From Fundidesulfovibrio agrisoli (GTDB lineage: Bacteria > Desulfobacterota > Desulfovibrionia > Desulfovibrionales > Desulfovibrionaceae): a DNA stretch of 64,000 nt. Both the position numbers and the translations under genes were made by a program. Numbering within the stretch: the stretch's first letter is position 1; each line of letters opens with the position of its first letter. The notes beneath the pieces are model-generated. The model worked only from the letters and a program-made list of their open reading frames with translations. It searched no databases and was not told where the DNA came from. Positions 48,360 to 57,184 of this stretch are shown here, one piece after another. The stretch covers positions 229,899 through 293,898 of the forward strand of contig NZ_JAKZKX010000002.1 in assembly GCF_022808715.1 (NCBI RefSeq), read 5' to 3'.

Positions 48360-49823
48360 TCAACTGGAAATGCGCAGCCTGTCTTCGACTTCCGGGTCCA
48401 TGGCGACCACCACGCTGGCCGCGCTGTCCAGGCGCACCCGGCCCAGGGCCGCGCCCTTGATTTTCCTGACCTCGCCCGCCGGGGCGTACATCACCCTGGC
48501 CTTGGCGTCCCCAGTCTGCCAGCTGGCCAGCCCCGCGATGGCCGCGGCCTCCAGCAGGGTGCGTTCGGGAATATGCTGTCCGGGGTGGTCGCGCTTGATG
48601 AGCACGTGCGCGCCTGGCCCGCCCTCGGCGTGGAGCCAGATGTCGAAGGGGCTGGCCACCTCGGTCACCAGGCGGTGGTTGGCGGCGCTGTTGCGACCCC
48701 GCAGGATGACGAAGCCGTCGGAGGAGCGGAAGCGGTGCAGGTCCGCGTCGCGCACGCGGCCTTTCCTCTCGGGTTCGGGGGCCGCCTGCGGGCCGCGCGG
48801 CCTGGGCGGGGGCAGCTCCCCCCGCTCCGCCTGGGCGCGCAGCCGCTCCACGTGCTGCTGGCCGCGCCGCCCCTTGGCCGCCTTGCGGAAGAAGCGCTCC
48901 ATGTTCTCGAGCACCGTGAGCGCCGGGTCCATGGGTATCTCCATGGGGCCATGCTCCGGGTGCTCCAGGGTGAGCGGCCCGATCTTGGCGCGCGGCTCCA
49001 GGGCGGAAAGATTGGCGGCCAGGGCCTCGCCGTAGGCGTGCTGCGATTCCAACGCCTGGAGCCGTTTGCGGTCCTTCTCCAGGGTCTCCAGGCGCTTGTC
49101 GCGCCGGACGTTCAGGCGCTTTGGGTCCTCCGCCTTGGGCGCGAGCGCCTCGAAAACCGCGCCGCGCCCATGGGCCAGGGCGGCCTCCAGCGCGGCCCCG
49201 AAGCGCTCCGACTCCCTCCAGGCGGGCCAGGGCAGCGGACCTTCCGGCCCCTTGGGGCCGCGCCCCGTGTAGAAACCGGCGGCGGAACCCTTCAGGAAGC
49301 GGCTCAGCAGGGCGTCGCGGTCCTCGGGGTCCTCCTTCTCCAGGGCGCGGCGCAGGCTGCGCGGGCAGGCGGGATCGGCCAGGGCGTCGTCCGCGCCCGG
49401 CCAGCCGGGGGCGTCGCCGAAGCCGTCGGGCAGCCGCTCCAGCACCACCGGGTCCTCCTCCATGGAGAGCAGCAGCCAGCCGCACTCGCCGGAGGTGAGC
49501 TCCAGGGCGAGCCGCCTGCGGGGCCAATCCTGCCGGAAGCCGGTCACCTTGCGGCCGCGCAGGCGTTTGCGCAGCCACATGGCCTTGGCCGGGGGGCTTG
49601 GCGGATTGACCGGCTTCTCAGGGGAAAGCAGCAAGGCGCCGTGCTGGCTGTGGGCGCGCAACAGAAGAAAACGGCAGCCCTGAAGGGCCGCCGTGGGTGA
49701 GACGGGTGGCGTGAAAGCGAACGTCCAGAAGCCCGGGGCCGGGCCGTAGACGGTATCGAAGCGGACGCCCGCGAGGGCGTCGGCAAGCTCGGGCGCAAGA
49801 AACCTGAAGAAGCAGGAGTCCAT
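48360..49823 (-). CDS. NFACT-family protein (RqcH/FbpA-like)
   Basis: 487 residues. NFACT-N domain (about 1-150, with RFLLLRAHSQHGALLLS and AMWLRKRLRGRKVTGF), a charged coiled-coil middle (RRDKRLETLEKDRKRLQALES) and the C-terminal NFACT-R domain (about 370-480, FRSSDGFVILRGRNSAAN, DIWLHAEGGPGAHV). Homologues add alanine tails to stalled chains on 50S subunits. The D-R pair needed for tailing seems not conserved: the place after the Q of the family pattern reads PRRRL. It is shorter than Bacillus RqcH (about 570). Seven bases after dksA. Confidence 0.85.
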   Translation of the reverse strand: MDSCFFRFLAPELADALAGVRFDTVYGPAPGFWTFAFTPPVSPTAALQGCRFLLLRAHSQHGALLLSPEKPVNPPSPPAKAMWLRKRLRGRKVTGFRQDWPRRRLALELTSGECGWLLLSMEEDPVVLERLPDGFGDAPGWPGADDALADPACPRSLRRALEKEDPEDRDALLSRFLKGSAAGFYTGRGPKGPEGPLPWPAWRESERFGAALEAALAHGRGAVFEALAPKAEDPKRLNVRRDKRLETLEKDRKRLQALESQHAYGEALAANLSALEPRAKIGPLTLEHPEHGPMEIPMDPALTVLENMERFFRKAAKGRRGQQHVERLRAQAERGELPPPRPRGPQAAPEPERKGRVRDADLHRFRSSDGFVILRGRNSAANHRLVTEVASPFDIWLHAEGGPGAHVLIKRDHPGQHIPERTLLEAAAIAGLASWQTGDAKARVMYAPAGEVRKIKGAALGRVRLDSAASVVVAMDPEVEDRLRISS

Positions 49824-49830
49824 CGGCGGG

Positions 49831-50193
49831 CTATTCGCCCCTGATATCCTCGTCGGCTTCCTGGCGGGCCTTGCACTTGATGCACAACGTGGTCACGGGG
49901 CGGGCCTTCAGGCGGGGTACGCTGATGTCCTCCCCGCACTCCTCGCAGATGCCGTAGGTGCCGTCGTCGATGCGCTCCAGCGCCTCCTTGATCTTGCGGA
50001 TCAGCTTGCGCTCGCGGTCGCGCAGGCGAAGGGTGAAGGCACGGTCGGACTCGGCGGTGGCCCTGTCCGCCGGGTCGGCGTAGACTTCGACGGTATCGGT
50101 CATATCCTCAATGGTCTCTTCACCTTTCTTGAGGATATCTTGTAGCGAGTCGTTGAGGTACGTCCGGAAGAAATCGAGATCCTTCTGATCCAT
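49831..50193 (-). CDS. dksA: DksA/TraR-type transcription regulator
   Basis: 120 residues, ATG at 50193 with GGAGG ahead. Coiled-coil N-terminus with the acidic tip (VEVYADPADRATAESDRAF). The four-cysteine zinc finger near residue 83 is CEEC-x17-CIKC. DksA binds the RNA polymerase secondary channel and works with ppGpp in stringent control. Length is a little below E. coli DksA (151), lacking part of the N-terminal extension. Confidence 0.93.
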   Translation of the reverse strand: MDQKDLDFFRTYLNDSLQDILKKGEETIEDMTDTVEVYADPADRATAESDRAFTLRLRDRERKLIRKIKEALERIDDGTYGICEECGEDISVPRLKARPVTTLCIKCKARQEADEDIRGE

Positions 50194-50574
50194 ATGGAGC
50201 CTCCGAAGTAACTGAAACCCAAGGCAACGAAGTGAGTCCCTCTAAAGGATTTGCGGGCGGAGGTAAAGAGGCTTGCCACATGTTCCTGCCTGGGGCCGCA
50301 TGGAGGGGCTGTTTCCGGCGCCCTGCGGAGGCGGCCGCCTGGGTCGCACGGAGCGCCAGCACACGTAACAGCCTGAAATCATGCTTTCTTGGAGCCACAA
50401 ACCCCATTCGGGCGGTTTTCCGGCCGCCCCGCCCGGACGAGCCTGGCGGCGCGGGCAAAAATATGCGCCGCTATCCGCTCAGAACCATTGGCACATTGAA
50501 AAGCATGATGATTTTCCTGTTTTTCGCGCTTGACTTTGCCCCCCCATCTCTTTAAACACGCCTCTCGCCACCGA
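50194..50574. other. Gene-free stretch between dksA and the tRNA cluster
   Basis: 381 bases. It holds the dksA leader, a GC hairpin region (GGGCGG...CCGCCC near 50413-50437) and, at its right end, the tRNA promoter. I find no reading frame with family likeness and no recognisable small RNA (no SRP, RNase P, tmRNA or 6S signature). Confidence 0.6.
50530..50558 (+). promoter_or_regulatory. Candidate sigma70 promoter for the tRNA cluster
   Basis: TTGACT (50530-50535) and TAAACA (50553-50558) with a 17-base spacer. The first tRNA starts 16 bases further on. Confidence 0.6.
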
Positions 50575-50649
<75 letters not shown>

Positions 50650-50743
50650 CTTCCCCACCGGCAGGGGAATTTTCGGAATGGATGTTTTGGAAGCTGTTGA
50701 CAAGGTAGATGTTTTTCCCTAGACACAGCTTCCCTTTGCGCGA

Positions 50744-50818
<75 letters not shown>

Positions 50819-50820
50819 GA

Positions 50821-50897
<77 letters not shown>

Positions 50898-50908
50898 CTG
50901 GATCGAAC

Positions 50909-50938
50909 AAGGCCGAACCTGCGGGTTCGGCCTTTTTT
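50909..50938 (+). terminator. Terminator after the tRNA cluster
   Basis: AAGGCCGAACC pairs with GGTTCGGCCTT around TGCG, followed by TTTTTT. Confidence 0.9.
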
Positions 50939-50973
50939 GTTGCATCTTCGGATGCCCATGAGGAGCGCTCTCC

Positions 50974-51711
50974 ATGACCGATCCCCGCATCCTGGAACTG
51001 GCCGTGTCCGCCGACTCCCGTCTGGACGACATCCTGGCCCTGGCTTCTTCGCTCTATCCCGTAGGGTTCGAGACGGTGGCCCTGGGGCCGCTCTCCATCG
51101 ACATCCTCCAGATTACGGACCTGCCCGCCTACATCGACCGCCTGGCAGCCCGCTCCGCCCCGGGGGAGAAGCTCGTGCTGCCCTTCTGGGCCAAGCTCTG
51201 GCCGGCGTCGCTGCCCTTGGCCATGCTCGCCGCCGGGCTTTCCGCCCGGCCGGGCCGCAAGGTGCTGGAGGTAGGCGCTGGTCTTGGCCTGTGCGGCCTG
51301 GCCGCCGCCGTGAGCGGCTGCGAGGCCACCATCACCGACATCGAGCCCGAGGCGCTGCTGTTCATCCGGGCCAGCATCCTCAAGAATGGCCTGGAGGCAA
51401 AGGCCCGGGCCGCCCTCCTGGACATCGGCAAGGACAGCATGGATGAGGCCTTCGACGTCATCCTGGCCTCCGAGGCGCTCTACATCCCCTCGCTGCACGC
51501 CCCCCTGCTGGAGCTGCTGCTGCGCCGGATGGCCCCCCGGCCCGACGCGCAGGTTCTGCTCTCCTGCGACCACTGCCGCGAGGCCGCGACCTTTTTCGCC
51601 CAAGCCCAACAGAACTTCCGCATCCAGCGCACGCAGACCACCTGCCGCGACGATTCGGGGGATTCACAAACCTGCGTGCTCTACCGCATGACGAGACGTA
51701 CCGATGCGTAA
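50974..51711 (+). CDS. Class I SAM-dependent methyltransferase
   Basis: 245 residues. After an N-terminal region of about 80 residues comes FWAKLWPASLPLA, then the SAM-binding motif VLEVGAGLGLCGLAA with the acidic residue in TITDIEP. The layout resembles protein-lysine methyltransferases of the METTL/EtfB-KMT and FAM86 group (PrmA-related), in which a W-x-A/SxxLA segment precedes motif I. The target is unknown. Its last eight bases overlap the YcaO-TPR gene, so joint action is plausible. The tRNA terminator precedes it, so it should have its own promoter. Confidence 0.85.
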   Translation: MTDPRILELAVSADSRLDDILALASSLYPVGFETVALGPLSIDILQITDLPAYIDRLAARSAPGEKLVLPFWAKLWPASLPLAMLAAGLSARPGRKVLEVGAGLGLCGLAAAVSGCEATITDIEPEALLFIRASILKNGLEAKARAALLDIGKDSMDEAFDVILASEALYIPSLHAPLLELLLRRMAPRPDAQVLLSCDHCREAATFFAQAQQNFRIQRTQTTCRDDSGDSQTCVLYRMTRRTDA

Positions 51712-53428
51712 ACTGCAAAGAACCCCCAAAGGGTACACCTGCGATTCCGACAAGCTCTGCTCCCCCGAGAGCACCGTGGAGCGCGTCAAGGCCCTCTTCG
51801 CCGGACACGGCGGCATCCTGGCCGAGCTGCGCCGCACCGACACCGGGCGGCTGGGCATTCCCGTATACCTGAGCATCTGCGGGGCCCAGGCCCGCGGCGT
51901 GATGCCCACCCGCAAGCAGATGGGCAAGGGCGCCTCCCCGGCGCAGGCCGAGGCCTCCGCCCTGATGGAGCTGGCCGAGCGCTACAGCTACTTCAGCTTC
52001 TGGGCCGACGAATCCAACTTCACCCTGGCCACCTGGTCCCAGGCGCAGGCTTTGTGGCCCGGAAAGGTGATCCCCATCGAGGAGATCATCCACTCCGTGC
52101 ACGACACCATCACCCCGGACCAGGCCGCCTCCCTCATGGACCTGGTGCCCTGGCGCTTCCACCCCGCCACCCGCGTGCAGGACGGCCAGGAGGTCATGGT
52201 GCCCCTGGACTGGTTCAAGAAGCTCAACGAGTTCAACGGCTCCTCGGCGGGCAACTGCCTGGAGGAGTCCATCCTCCAGGGGGCCTGCGAGTTGGTGGAG
52301 CGCCACGTGAGCGCCGTCATCGACAGGGAGCAGCCCCATCTGCCCAACATCGACCTGGTCAATCTGGAAGACCCCGTGCTGGCCGGGCTTGTTGACGCCT
52401 TCAAACGCAACGGCGTCACGCTCTGGCTCAAGGACTTCAGCCTGAACATGCCCGTGCCCACGGTCGGGGCCCTGGCCTACGACCCCTCCACCCTGGGCAT
52501 CAGGAGCGAGATCGTGTTCACGGCGGGCACGGCCACCTCGCCGGTGAAGGCGGCCGTGCGGGCCATCACCGAGGTGGCGCAACTGGCTGGCGATTTCGAG
52601 ACCGGCAGCAACTACGAGGCCTCGGGCCTGCGCAAGTTCACCGACCTGGGCGAGCTGGGCTGGCTGGCCGAAGGCCCCTCCACCAGCATCGACCGCATGC
52701 CGGGCGTGGAGCGCCAGGACATGCTCGACGAGCTCGAAGCCTTCTGCAAGGGCCTGAACGCCCAGGGCTACACCCTCTACACCGTGGAGACCACCCAGGA
52801 GGATCTGGGCGTCTCCACCAACTACAGCTTCGTGCCGGGTTTCCTCTTCCGTGAACGCACCCCCAGGGCCAGCGTGGCCCTGTTCGTGGGGCGCATCCTG
52901 GCCGAGGAGAGCCCCGAGGGCGAGGCCGCCGCGGGCCTGGACGTGCTGGCCGGGGCCTGCCCGGACGCGCCCTGCCTGCCCTTCTTCCGGGGCCTGCTGG
53001 CCCTGCGCCAGGGCGACGTGCTGGAGGCGGTCGAACTGTTCGAGCAGGCTTCCGGGCTCCAGCCCGAGCAGGAGGACGAGGCCCTGGCCTTGTTCTACCA
53101 GGCCTATTCCCTGACCCAGCTCGAGCAGTGGGCCGAGGCCGCGCCCATCCTGACCAGGGCCATCGGCATCAGCCCCGAGGTGAAGGAATACCACAACCTG
53201 CGCGGGGTCTGCCGTTTCAAGGCCGCCAACTACGCCGACGCGGCCGGGGATTTCGAGGCCGCCCTCGCCCTGGATTCGGGTTCGGTCATGGATCTGGCCA
53301 ATCTTGGGCTTTGCCATAAATTCCTAGGTCATACGGACGCGGCCGTCACGTTCCTCAGCAAGGCCCTGGAGATGGACCCGAGCCTGGAATTCGCCCGGAC
53401 CCATCTCGCGCAAATCATACCGGAATGA
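51704..53428 (+). CDS. YcaO-domain protein with C-terminal TPRs
   Basis: 574 residues. The YcaO ATP-binding core has GKGASPAQAEASALMELAERY (near residue 75, S/E ligands), NCLEESILQGACELVERH (near 185) and RAITEVAQL (near 285). Residues about 420-570 are TPR-like (AVELFEQASGL, YQAYSLTQLEQWAEAAPIL, ANYADAAGDFEAALALDS). This domain order and length are those of E. coli YcaO (586 residues), reported to assist RimO in beta-methylthiolation of ribosomal protein S12. YcaO enzymes phosphorylate amide oxygens. It overlaps the methyltransferase gene and is followed by dsrC. Confidence 0.88.
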   Translation: MRKLQRTPKGYTCDSDKLCSPESTVERVKALFAGHGGILAELRRTDTGRLGIPVYLSICGAQARGVMPTRKQMGKGASPAQAEASALMELAERYSYFSFWADESNFTLATWSQAQALWPGKVIPIEEIIHSVHDTITPDQAASLMDLVPWRFHPATRVQDGQEVMVPLDWFKKLNEFNGSSAGNCLEESILQGACELVERHVSAVIDREQPHLPNIDLVNLEDPVLAGLVDAFKRNGVTLWLKDFSLNMPVPTVGALAYDPSTLGIRSEIVFTAGTATSPVKAAVRAITEVAQLAGDFETGSNYEASGLRKFTDLGELGWLAEGPSTSIDRMPGVERQDMLDELEAFCKGLNAQGYTLYTVETTQEDLGVSTNYSFVPGFLFRERTPRASVALFVGRILAEESPEGEAAAGLDVLAGACPDAPCLPFFRGLLALRQGDVLEAVELFEQASGLQPEQEDEALALFYQAYSLTQLEQWAEAAPILTRAIGISPEVKEYHNLRGVCRFKAANYADAAGDFEAALALDSGSVMDLANLGLCHKFLGHTDAAVTFLSKALEMDPSLEFARTHLAQIIPE

Positions 53429-53445
53429 TCTGTTATCGAAATGAA

Positions 53446-53474
53446 TTGACAACACTCGGAATTCGCCTTTAAGA
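53446..53474 (+). promoter_or_regulatory. Candidate sigma70 promoter for dsrC
   Basis: A consensus TTGACA (53446-53451) and TTAAGA (53469-53474) lie 17 bases apart, 17 bases after the ycaO-like stop. It leaves a leader of about 190 bases before dsrC, which is long for a 105-codon gene. Confidence 0.65.
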
Positions 53475-53671
53475 CGTCACGAATTCAGGTGGGGACCACA
53501 CCCAGACGCATCCGCCCTTGCGCGAAGCACCGTCTTCAGATAAGAGCCATGCGTCCATGATGGTACCAAGACAGCGGGTAGCTGTTTACGGTTCGGATTC
53601 CTCTTGTGAGGCATCCACGGCAACTCAAGGCAACCGATAGATTGTTCAAGCAACGCCAAGGAGGATGGAGA

Positions 53672-53989
53672 ATGGCCACTGTTGAATTCAAGGGCAAGAC
53701 CTTCGAGGTTGACGAGGACGGTTTCCTGCAGCGCTTCGAGGACTGGAACCCTGACTGGGTCGAGTACGTGAAGGAGTCCGAGGGCATTAAGGACCTCAAC
53801 GATGAGCACAACAAGGTCATCGAGTTCCTGCAGGACTACTACAAGAAGAACGGCATCGCTCCGATGGTCCGCATCCTCTCGAAGGTCACCGGGTACAAGC
53901 TGAAGCACATCTATGAGCTGTTCCCCTCCGGCCCCGGCAAAGGCGCCTGCAAAATGGCCGGCCTGCCCAAGCCCACCGGCTGCGTGTAG
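53672..53989 (+). CDS. dsrC: DsrC, sulfur-carrier partner of dissimilatory sulfite reductase
   Basis: 105 residues, ATG at 53672 with AAGGAGG seven bases ahead. The C-terminal arm GACKMAGLPKPTGCV holds both active cysteines, C93 and C104, with 10 residues between, the mark of true DsrC rather than TusE-like single-Cys relatives. DsrC carries the trisulfide made by DsrAB, which DsrMKJOP reduces. As in other sulfate reducers it stands apart from dsrAB. It has its own promoter and terminator, in line with very high expression. Confidence 0.98.
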   Translation: MATVEFKGKTFEVDEDGFLQRFEDWNPDWVEYVKESEGIKDLNDEHNKVIEFLQDYYKKNGIAPMVRILSKVTGYKLKHIYELFPSGPGKGACKMAGLPKPTGCV

Positions 53990-54016
53990 TCCTTACAGAC
54001 TTCACTGACGTAGAAG

Positions 54017-54048
54017 CGGGCCTCCTTTCGGAGGCCCGTTTTTTTTTT
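54017..54048 (+). terminator. Strong terminator after dsrC
   Basis: CGGGCCTCC pairs with GGAGGCCCG around TTTC, followed by about 10 T. Confidence 0.95.
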
Positions 54049-54229
54049 GCGCCCTTGCGCCGGGACGCGGCCATGGTCGTTCGTGTCTGAAGCCGTTTGG
54101 CGGCTGTGGCCATCCGGGCCACCGGCCTATCGGAGCCTGCGGCCAATCGGCGTCCCGGCCCGCGTGTTGCCCCGGCTGTTTGGCACCCGGAATTTGGCGC
54201 CTGGGGCCGTTTGGCCCGTGAAATCCCTG

Positions 54230-56965
54230 CTACTTCTTCTTGCCGCCCTTGGCCTCGCCCTTGCTTGGGGGCAACGCCTTGGAGGAGCCTTTCGCCGGGG
54301 CGGATTTCGCCGCGCCCTTCCCTTTGCCCCCGGCAGCCTTGGCTTCCCGCGCTTCGCCCTCCTTGAAAAGCTCAGCGCGCTTTTTCTCGAACGTGAGGGC
54401 GGTCTTCACGGAGGCCAGCCCCATGGCCACGATGCTCACGATGATGATGAGCCCCTTCTGCACCTGCCATTTCTGGCTGGAGAGCATGTCCCCTATCCAG
54501 GCCTGGCCGAACTTCTGCGAGAGGAAGATGATCCCCGGCACAGCGATCAGGGAGAGCACCATGCCAACCAGCTCCAGCCACATGAAGCTCTTGCCCAGCA
54601 GCAGCACGAACAGCGTGGAGTCGCGCACGATGCGTAGCGTCACCAGCCTGGCCTTGAGCAGGGTGATGGTGGATTCGATCTCCTCCACGTAGTCCTGACT
54701 TTTTCGGAAGTTCGCGGCCACCTGCATGGAGGCCGTGCGCATCCAGTTGAGCTTGGCCGCGCAGGAGTTGTAGTCCTTGTTGAATTCCCGCAGCAGCTTG
54801 CCGAACGGGAACCAGGCGGCCTCGTGATGGATGGCCTTGAGCTCCTCGTGGAGCGAGTCCAGGGTTTTGCCCAGCGCCTTGGTGGCCTGCTCCACGGCCT
54901 TACGCAGGTCGAGCTGAAGGGCTTCGTACTGGCGCACCACGCAGATGAAGCAGACGTAGTTGCTGATGGCGCACATGCCGCCGAGCTCCTCGGCGTGGCG
55001 GATGCCCTCCTGCAGGAAGGGGTGGTCTTCCCGGAACCAGCTCTTGAGGTAGTCCGGCAGGCATTTGACCGCATCGAGTTTCTCGTCCCGGGCTGCCTTG
55101 GCCTCGCTCCAGGGGGTCTTGAGGGCCGAGAGGATGTGGATGCGCCCGCGCTCCAGTTCGGGGTCGATCAGCACGCGGTTGAAGATGTTGGGTTCCAGCC
55201 GGAGCAGGTCGGCGATCTCGTTCATGCCCCTGTCGGTGAAGCCCTGTTTCACCAGGCAGACCCCCAACCGGTAGCCGGGCTCCAGCCAGCGCGGACATTC
55301 CGAGCGGGCCTGGCGGTAAAGCCCGGCTGCGGCAAAATAGTCGCCCTGCACCTCGAACCCGCGCGCTTCGAGAAAATAGAGCCAGCCGCGCTGCAAGGGC
55401 GTGTAGGCGCTGCGGCCCGCCTCCTGCCAGAAATAGCCTGCCCGGCTCCAGTCGGCCTGCTCCATGGCCACGAAGCCCTGCACGCTGCGCGGCTGGAAAC
55501 CCCGCCCGTAGGCCGCCAAGTTGGCCGTGATCTCCTGCTCGAAATTCTCGTGGTCCCCGGTCTTGGCCAGGTTGAGGGCGTCCCAGAGGTACACGCCGTC
55601 CGTGGGGGCGTTGAGCGTATCCAGGCCGCCGGGCAGCTCCTTTCCGGTGCTGCGCCAGATGCGGTCCACGCAGCGGAGCTGGTTGAAATAGCCGATCTCG
55701 AAGATTCCCCGCACGATGGTCTCGCGCTCGTCCTGGGCGTCCAGCAGCCCTCGGAGCGCCCCGGGGCCTTCGGAGGCGATGAGCTGGTTGATGCCCATCC
55801 CGGCTTCCTCCAGCTTGGCCATGTCGATGAGGCCCAGCCGGTCCCACACGCCCGGGTCGGCCTCCTGCAAGGTCTTGGAGGGGCAGTCCATGGGCTCGTG
55901 GCTGGCGAGCCCGCAGTAGAAGCACGGGGCCAGGCTGCCCGCCAGCAGGTTCGCCGGGGGCTTGAAGGGGACCTCGTCCTGGATGTCGGGCTCGCCGTCC
56001 TCCTCGACCAGGGAGATGCTGCACCAGTCGTCGATGGAGGGGGTGCTCGACGTCCGCCGCACGTCGTTGACCCTGAAACCAGGCCCCAGATACAGGGCCG
56101 AGCGGAAGCTCATGTGCGGGTAGTCGGGCGAGATGTCCGCCCAGTCCAGGTTGATGCGCCGGGGCAGATCCTTGTTGAGGTGCTGGCCCAGCTTGAGGGT
56201 GCAGGCCATGACGCACGGCCAGTACTTCCTGCCGGACTCCGCGGACCGGATGTTCTCCTCCAGGGTGAGCAGCTCGCGCACCACGTTGCGGAACGAGCGC
56301 ACATTGTCCACGCCGAAGATCAGGTACCCCTCGTTGGAGATATACTTCGCGGCGATGCGCTCCAGCAGGGATTGAAGCTCGGAGAAGATGGACCGCCAGC
56401 CCTCGGCCGAGTTCTTGTCCAGGGGGTCGCCCAGCGGGCGCAGCATGAAGTACCAGCCCAGCGGCGAATCCTGTGCCAGGGCGATGTCCGCCGTGAGCTG
56501 CCCGTACTGCGTCGCCGAGAGGCCGGGCACCGGGGGCGCGGGCTTGAGGTTCATGCCCGGCAGGGGCCGCACCAGGGCCTCGAACGCGGGGTGGACCAGC
56601 ATCTCCAGGTCCTGCGGGGGGTTCGCCTCCTGGTTGAGGAACTCCTCGGCGCAGGTGAAGCTCCGTTCGAACTTGTAGCCGATCAGCAGCGAGGCCGGGA
56701 AAAGCTGGATGAGCAGCGGCAGCCGGTTGACCCGGGCGAAGCCGGAGAGCCTGCCGAGAGCCTTGATCGACTCGTCCCCGAAGAAGAACCAGAGGCTCTG
56801 GTGATCCTCCTCGGCTTGCAGGAACCCGCCGAAGTCGTTGAATATCTGGCCGACAATGGTTGAGAGCTGCCCCTCCCAGACCAGCCAGACCCCGATCCCC
56901 GGGGCCGCGAGCCGGGGATGGGCCATCTGGGGCAGTTGGTCGACGAGTTGTGACAACCTGGGCAT
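54230..56965 (-). CDS. Large unrecognised protein with CCHC zinc-knuckle-like motif and C-terminal membrane helices
   Basis: 911 residues from the ATG at 56965 (AAGGAG 12 bases upstream); an ATG at 57034 would add 23. I do not recognise the family. Visible features: a globular N-terminal region; a CX2CX4HX4C motif CFYCGLASHEPMDC (C348, C351, H356, C361) just before a helical part; TPR-like helices at about 490-610 (GYFWQEAGRSAYTPLQRGW, FAAAGLYRQARSECPRWLEP); and a long helical stretch. Two hydrophobic segments (about 775-805 and 830-850) and a lysine/alanine-rich tail (KGKGAAKSAPAKGSSKALPP) follow. The tail would be cytoplasmic with paired helices. It stands alone, downstream-convergent with dsrC. 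Confidence 0.8.
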   Translation of the reverse strand: MPRLSQLVDQLPQMAHPRLAAPGIGVWLVWEGQLSTIVGQIFNDFGGFLQAEEDHQSLWFFFGDESIKALGRLSGFARVNRLPLLIQLFPASLLIGYKFERSFTCAEEFLNQEANPPQDLEMLVHPAFEALVRPLPGMNLKPAPPVPGLSATQYGQLTADIALAQDSPLGWYFMLRPLGDPLDKNSAEGWRSIFSELQSLLERIAAKYISNEGYLIFGVDNVRSFRNVVRELLTLEENIRSAESGRKYWPCVMACTLKLGQHLNKDLPRRINLDWADISPDYPHMSFRSALYLGPGFRVNDVRRTSSTPSIDDWCSISLVEEDGEPDIQDEVPFKPPANLLAGSLAPCFYCGLASHEPMDCPSKTLQEADPGVWDRLGLIDMAKLEEAGMGINQLIASEGPGALRGLLDAQDERETIVRGIFEIGYFNQLRCVDRIWRSTGKELPGGLDTLNAPTDGVYLWDALNLAKTGDHENFEQEITANLAAYGRGFQPRSVQGFVAMEQADWSRAGYFWQEAGRSAYTPLQRGWLYFLEARGFEVQGDYFAAAGLYRQARSECPRWLEPGYRLGVCLVKQGFTDRGMNEIADLLRLEPNIFNRVLIDPELERGRIHILSALKTPWSEAKAARDEKLDAVKCLPDYLKSWFREDHPFLQEGIRHAEELGGMCAISNYVCFICVVRQYEALQLDLRKAVEQATKALGKTLDSLHEELKAIHHEAAWFPFGKLLREFNKDYNSCAAKLNWMRTASMQVAANFRKSQDYVEEIESTITLLKARLVTLRIVRDSTLFVLLLGKSFMWLELVGMVLSLIAVPGIIFLSQKFGQAWIGDMLSSQKWQVQKGLIIIVSIVAMGLASVKTALTFEKKRAELFKEGEAREAKAAGGKGKGAAKSAPAKGSSKALPPSKGEAKGGKKK

Positions 56966-57184
56966 GCTGGGCTGCTTCTCCTTTGGGGACCGCGCGGGTC
57001 TTGCCGTCACATCGGCCGCAACAGTGATTTCCATTAGGCCGGGAAAGCTGAGGGCTCCTTGCCAGGGCTACCCCCGAAGCGCGATTGGGGCAAGCAAAGG
57101 CCTTGTCCGCCGCGTGCGCCCGTGGCAGTCTCGCCCCGCCGGGCCACGGCCCGCGCGATTTCACGCCACAACCGGAGGGAGCGG

